Shown here: positions 63,307 through 64,000 of the stretch, one piece after another
Layout: the number at the start of each line of letters is the position of its first letter
How positions within the stretch are numbered: the stretch's first letter is position 1
Origin: Streptomyces sp. P9-A2
GTDB taxonomy: Bacteria > Actinomycetota > Actinomycetes > Streptomycetales > Streptomycetaceae
Assembly (NCBI RefSeq): GCF_036634175.1
Contig: NZ_JAZIFX010000001.1
Span: forward strand, 3,348,001 to 3,412,000
Direction of reading: 5' to 3'
Length of the DNA stretch: 64,000 bases
Notes under the pieces: generated by a model
Seen by the model: the letters and a program-made list of their open reading frames with translations, nothing else
Databases searched by the model: none
Told to the model about the DNA's origin: nothing
Made by a program: the position numbers and the translations under genes

Positions 63307-64000
63307 TCAGTGGGCGACGACCGGCACCACCACGTCCTCCTCGGCGCTTCCGGCGACCCTGGAACCCTCCTCGGAGGAGCCGGTGACCGTGCCCCCCGGG
63401 CGGCCGGCGTTGACGAGGGTCAGGGCGATGGCCGCGGCCAGGAAGAGGATCCCCACGGCGAACCAGATCGCGCTGGTGTAGCCCTGCACCATGCCTTCGA
63501 GCTGAACCAGCTGCTGCTGGGACCGGCTCGCGGCGCCGCCGATGTGGTCGGCGATGTAGGACGTGGTGGCCGAGGCCGCGATCGTGTTCAGCAGGGCCGT
63601 ACCGATCGCGCCGCCCACCTGCTGCGAGGTGTTGACCATCGCGGAGGCGACGCCGGAGTCCCGGGGCTCGACGCCCAGGGTGGCCAGCGACATGGCCGGC
63701 ATGAACGCCGTACCCATGCCGAGACCGAGCAGCAGCATGCCGGGCAGCATCACGGCGGCGTAGGAAGTGTCGACCTCCAGCCGGGTCAGCATCAGCATGC
63801 CGAGGGCGGCGACCAGGAAGCCGGGGCCCATCAGCAGCCGGGGCGGGACCCGGGTCATCAGCCGGGCACCGATCTGGGTGGAACCCGTGATCATGCCCGC
63901 GATCATCGGCAGGAAGGCGAACCCGGTCTTCACCGGCGAGTAGTCCTGGACGATCTGCAGGTAGTACGTGAGGAAGAGGAACAGGCCGAACATCGCGATG
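63307..64000 (-). CDS. DHA2-type MFS exporter (partial)
   Basis: The C-terminal 230 residues of a 14-helix EmrB/QacA-type drug exporter. About six helices are in the window, with VKTGFAFLPMIAGM, GLGMGTAFMPAMSLATLGVEPRDSGVASAMVNTSQQVGGAIGTALL (the conserved C-terminal motif), and an acidic tail. The start lies beyond the window end. It converges on the MarR gene; a shared role is unproven. Confidence 0.85.
   Translation of the reverse strand, partial: IAMFGLFLFLTYYLQIVQDYSPVKTGFAFLPMIAGMITGSTQIGARLMTRVPPRLLMGPGFLVAALGMLMLTRLEVDTSYAAVMLPGMLLLGLGMGTAFMPAMSLATLGVEPRDSGVASAMVNTSQQVGGAIGTALLNTIAASATTSYIADHIGGAASRSQQQLVQLEGMVQGYTSAIWFAVGILFLAAAIALTLVNAGRPGGTVTGSSEEGSRVAGSAEEDVVVPVVAH

Overview
The window is high-GC DNA with GTG and TTG starts, third-position GC bias, ATGA/GTGA gene overlaps and developmental genes (an SsgA-like protein, SepX/GlpR, HrdD). 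It is chromosomal Streptomyces DNA. The order of housekeeping genes matches what I recall of the S. coelicolor interval from about SCO3154 (pmt) to SCO3206, with the ssgE-like gene near SCO3158 and hrdD near SCO3202. That comparison is from memory and was not checked.

Layout. 1-5.3 kb: end of a protein mannosyltransferase, a GRAM-domain protein, two tandem penicillin-binding protein paralogues and an SsgE-like gene. 5.5-8.2 kb: an ECF metal importer (M-N fusion, Q, O) behind a Nur-box-like site. 8.3-10.6 kb: OhrR, Ohr and a beta-lactamase-fold hydrolase. 10.6-18.4 kb: a DUF1876 protein, a TetR/MMPL exporter pair and a tricorn protease. 18.5-25.5 kb: a flavin monooxygenase, truncated hydrolase and SDR coupled operon opposite a MerR gene, then cupin/MocR and exonuclease III.

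26.3-35.1 kb is an accessory region between a GNAT gene and the 3' end of a tRNA-Ala(CGC). It holds a toxin-antitoxin-like pair with a frameshifted toxin, a GntR with two unknown coupled genes, unknown proteins, an MFS exporter with a frameshifted coupled partner, and a compact unit of Xre regulator, nucleophile-less tyrosine-recombinase-like protein and DDE transposase.

35.3-41.7 kb is a conserved cluster linking division and molybdopterin-type proteins (sepX/glpR, rimJ-like, mog, moaC, glp/moeA, galU), opposite 5-formyl-THF cyclo-ligase. 41.7-54.1 kb: a penicillin-acylase-family enzyme, K+/H+ antiporter, MFS, FmdB behind a CIRCE-like operator, MTA phosphorylase, a SAF protein, MscL, a P1 peptidase and small unknowns. 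54.3-58.4 kb: fructose operon fruR-fruK-fruA. 58.5-64 kb: a decayed TetR gene, hrdD with a SigR-type promoter, a GNAT, a LigB-type dioxygenase opposite a MarR regulator, and a truncated MFS exporter.

Two themes recur. Many divergent gene pairs share a clear palindrome between their starts. Short tandem repeats have expanded inside or just after coding regions, giving EH, SN, DQKP, TQD and Ser-rich tracts in otherwise ordinary enzymes.
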